Origin: a bacterium
GTDB lineage: Bacteria > Patescibacteriota > JABMPQ01 > JAQVVF01
Assembly (NCBI GenBank): GCA_030611905.1
Contig: JAUWOX010000076.1
Coordinates: 1-5,364 of the forward strand
Length of the DNA stretch: 5,364 bases
Direction: 5' to 3'
The position numbers were made by a program, and so were the translations under genes. The notes below the pieces were generated by a model. The model worked only from the letters and a program-made list of their open reading frames with translations, had not been told where the DNA came from and did no database searches. Shown one piece after another: positions 5,179 to 5,364 of this stretch; within the stretch, counting starts at the first letter, position 1; each line of letters starts with the position of its first letter.

Positions 5179-5364
5179 ATGCAAGATACTATCGCCCAAG
5201 CAAAAAAACAGATGGAAGAATCAATCAATTACTTACAGGACGAGCTAAAAAAACTTAAAACAGGGCGAGCTCAAACGGCATTGATAGAAGATCTTTTAGT
5301 TGAATATTATGGATCCAAAACCCCCTTAAAACAATTAGCCACTCTTAACACCCCGGAAGCGACA
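5179..5364 (+). CDS. frr: Ribosome recycling factor, N-terminal part (runs off the window)
   Basis: The first 62 codons of a protein normally near 185 residues. With EF-G it splits the post-termination ribosome into subunits in the cytoplasm. The opening amphipathic helix leads to L-K-K-L-K-T-G-R-A (23-31), the conserved turn of the three-helix domain. V-E-Y-Y-G-S-K-T-P-L (41-50) and Q-L-A-T-L-N-T-P-E-A (52-61) follow, the start of the second domain and highly diagnostic. The ATG at 5179 puts the T-G-R-A motif at nearly the same distance from the start as in well-studied homologues. It begins 35 nt after the propeller gene, with no terminator between them beyond a weak all-A/T inverted repeat, and has no Shine-Dalgarno site. 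Confidence 0.95.
   Translation, partial: MQDTIAQAKKQMEESINYLQDELKKLKTGRAQTALIEDLLVEYYGSKTPLKQLATLNTPEAT

Overview
The window is AT-rich and dense in genes. Every gene lies on the + strand, every complete gene ends in TAA, and none has a recognisable Shine-Dalgarno sequence. Together with a delta-prime clamp-loader subunit lacking its zinc cluster and a small BNR-propeller lipoprotein, this suggests a Patescibacteria/CPR bacterium, probably Parcubacteria-like. No taxonomic marker is complete, so the placement is an inference.

Region 1 (1-1597) is a tandem array of three paralogous genes that I do not recognise. Each is built from units of about 43 residues (A-W-Q-G-M-K ... W-W-x-F-A-x-x-A-M-x-L-K-I-L-x-P-D-K) between a conserved N-terminal cap (MGIRKHFE) and a conserved basic C-terminal tail (K-P-R-P-E-R-x-x-F). 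The first copy is cut by the window edge. The second is intact with three repeats. The third has five repeats and a CAA-to-TAA-type in-frame stop at 1025-1027 that splits it.

Region 2 (1653-2771) is a complete GT-B glycosyltransferase of the GT4 type.

Region 3 (2772-3218) is 447 bases with no convincing gene but many inverted repeats. Three helices share one continuous 20-nt strand, a modest intrinsic terminator follows, and a separate 21-bp imperfect hairpin lies further on. The first part is best explained as an unclassified structured RNA of roughly 250 nt on the + strand. A perfect TATAAT box sits 8 nt before the next start codon and suggests leaderless transcription.

Region 4 (3219-5364) looks like one transcription unit: a holB-type DNA polymerase III delta-prime subunit, a seven-repeat BNR/Ycf48-like propeller lipoprotein 5 nt later, and the first 62 codons of frr (ribosome recycling factor). 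The neighbours do not form an obvious pathway: replication, an envelope-attached propeller and translation recycling. The most novel material is the repeat-protein array and the structured intergenic region.
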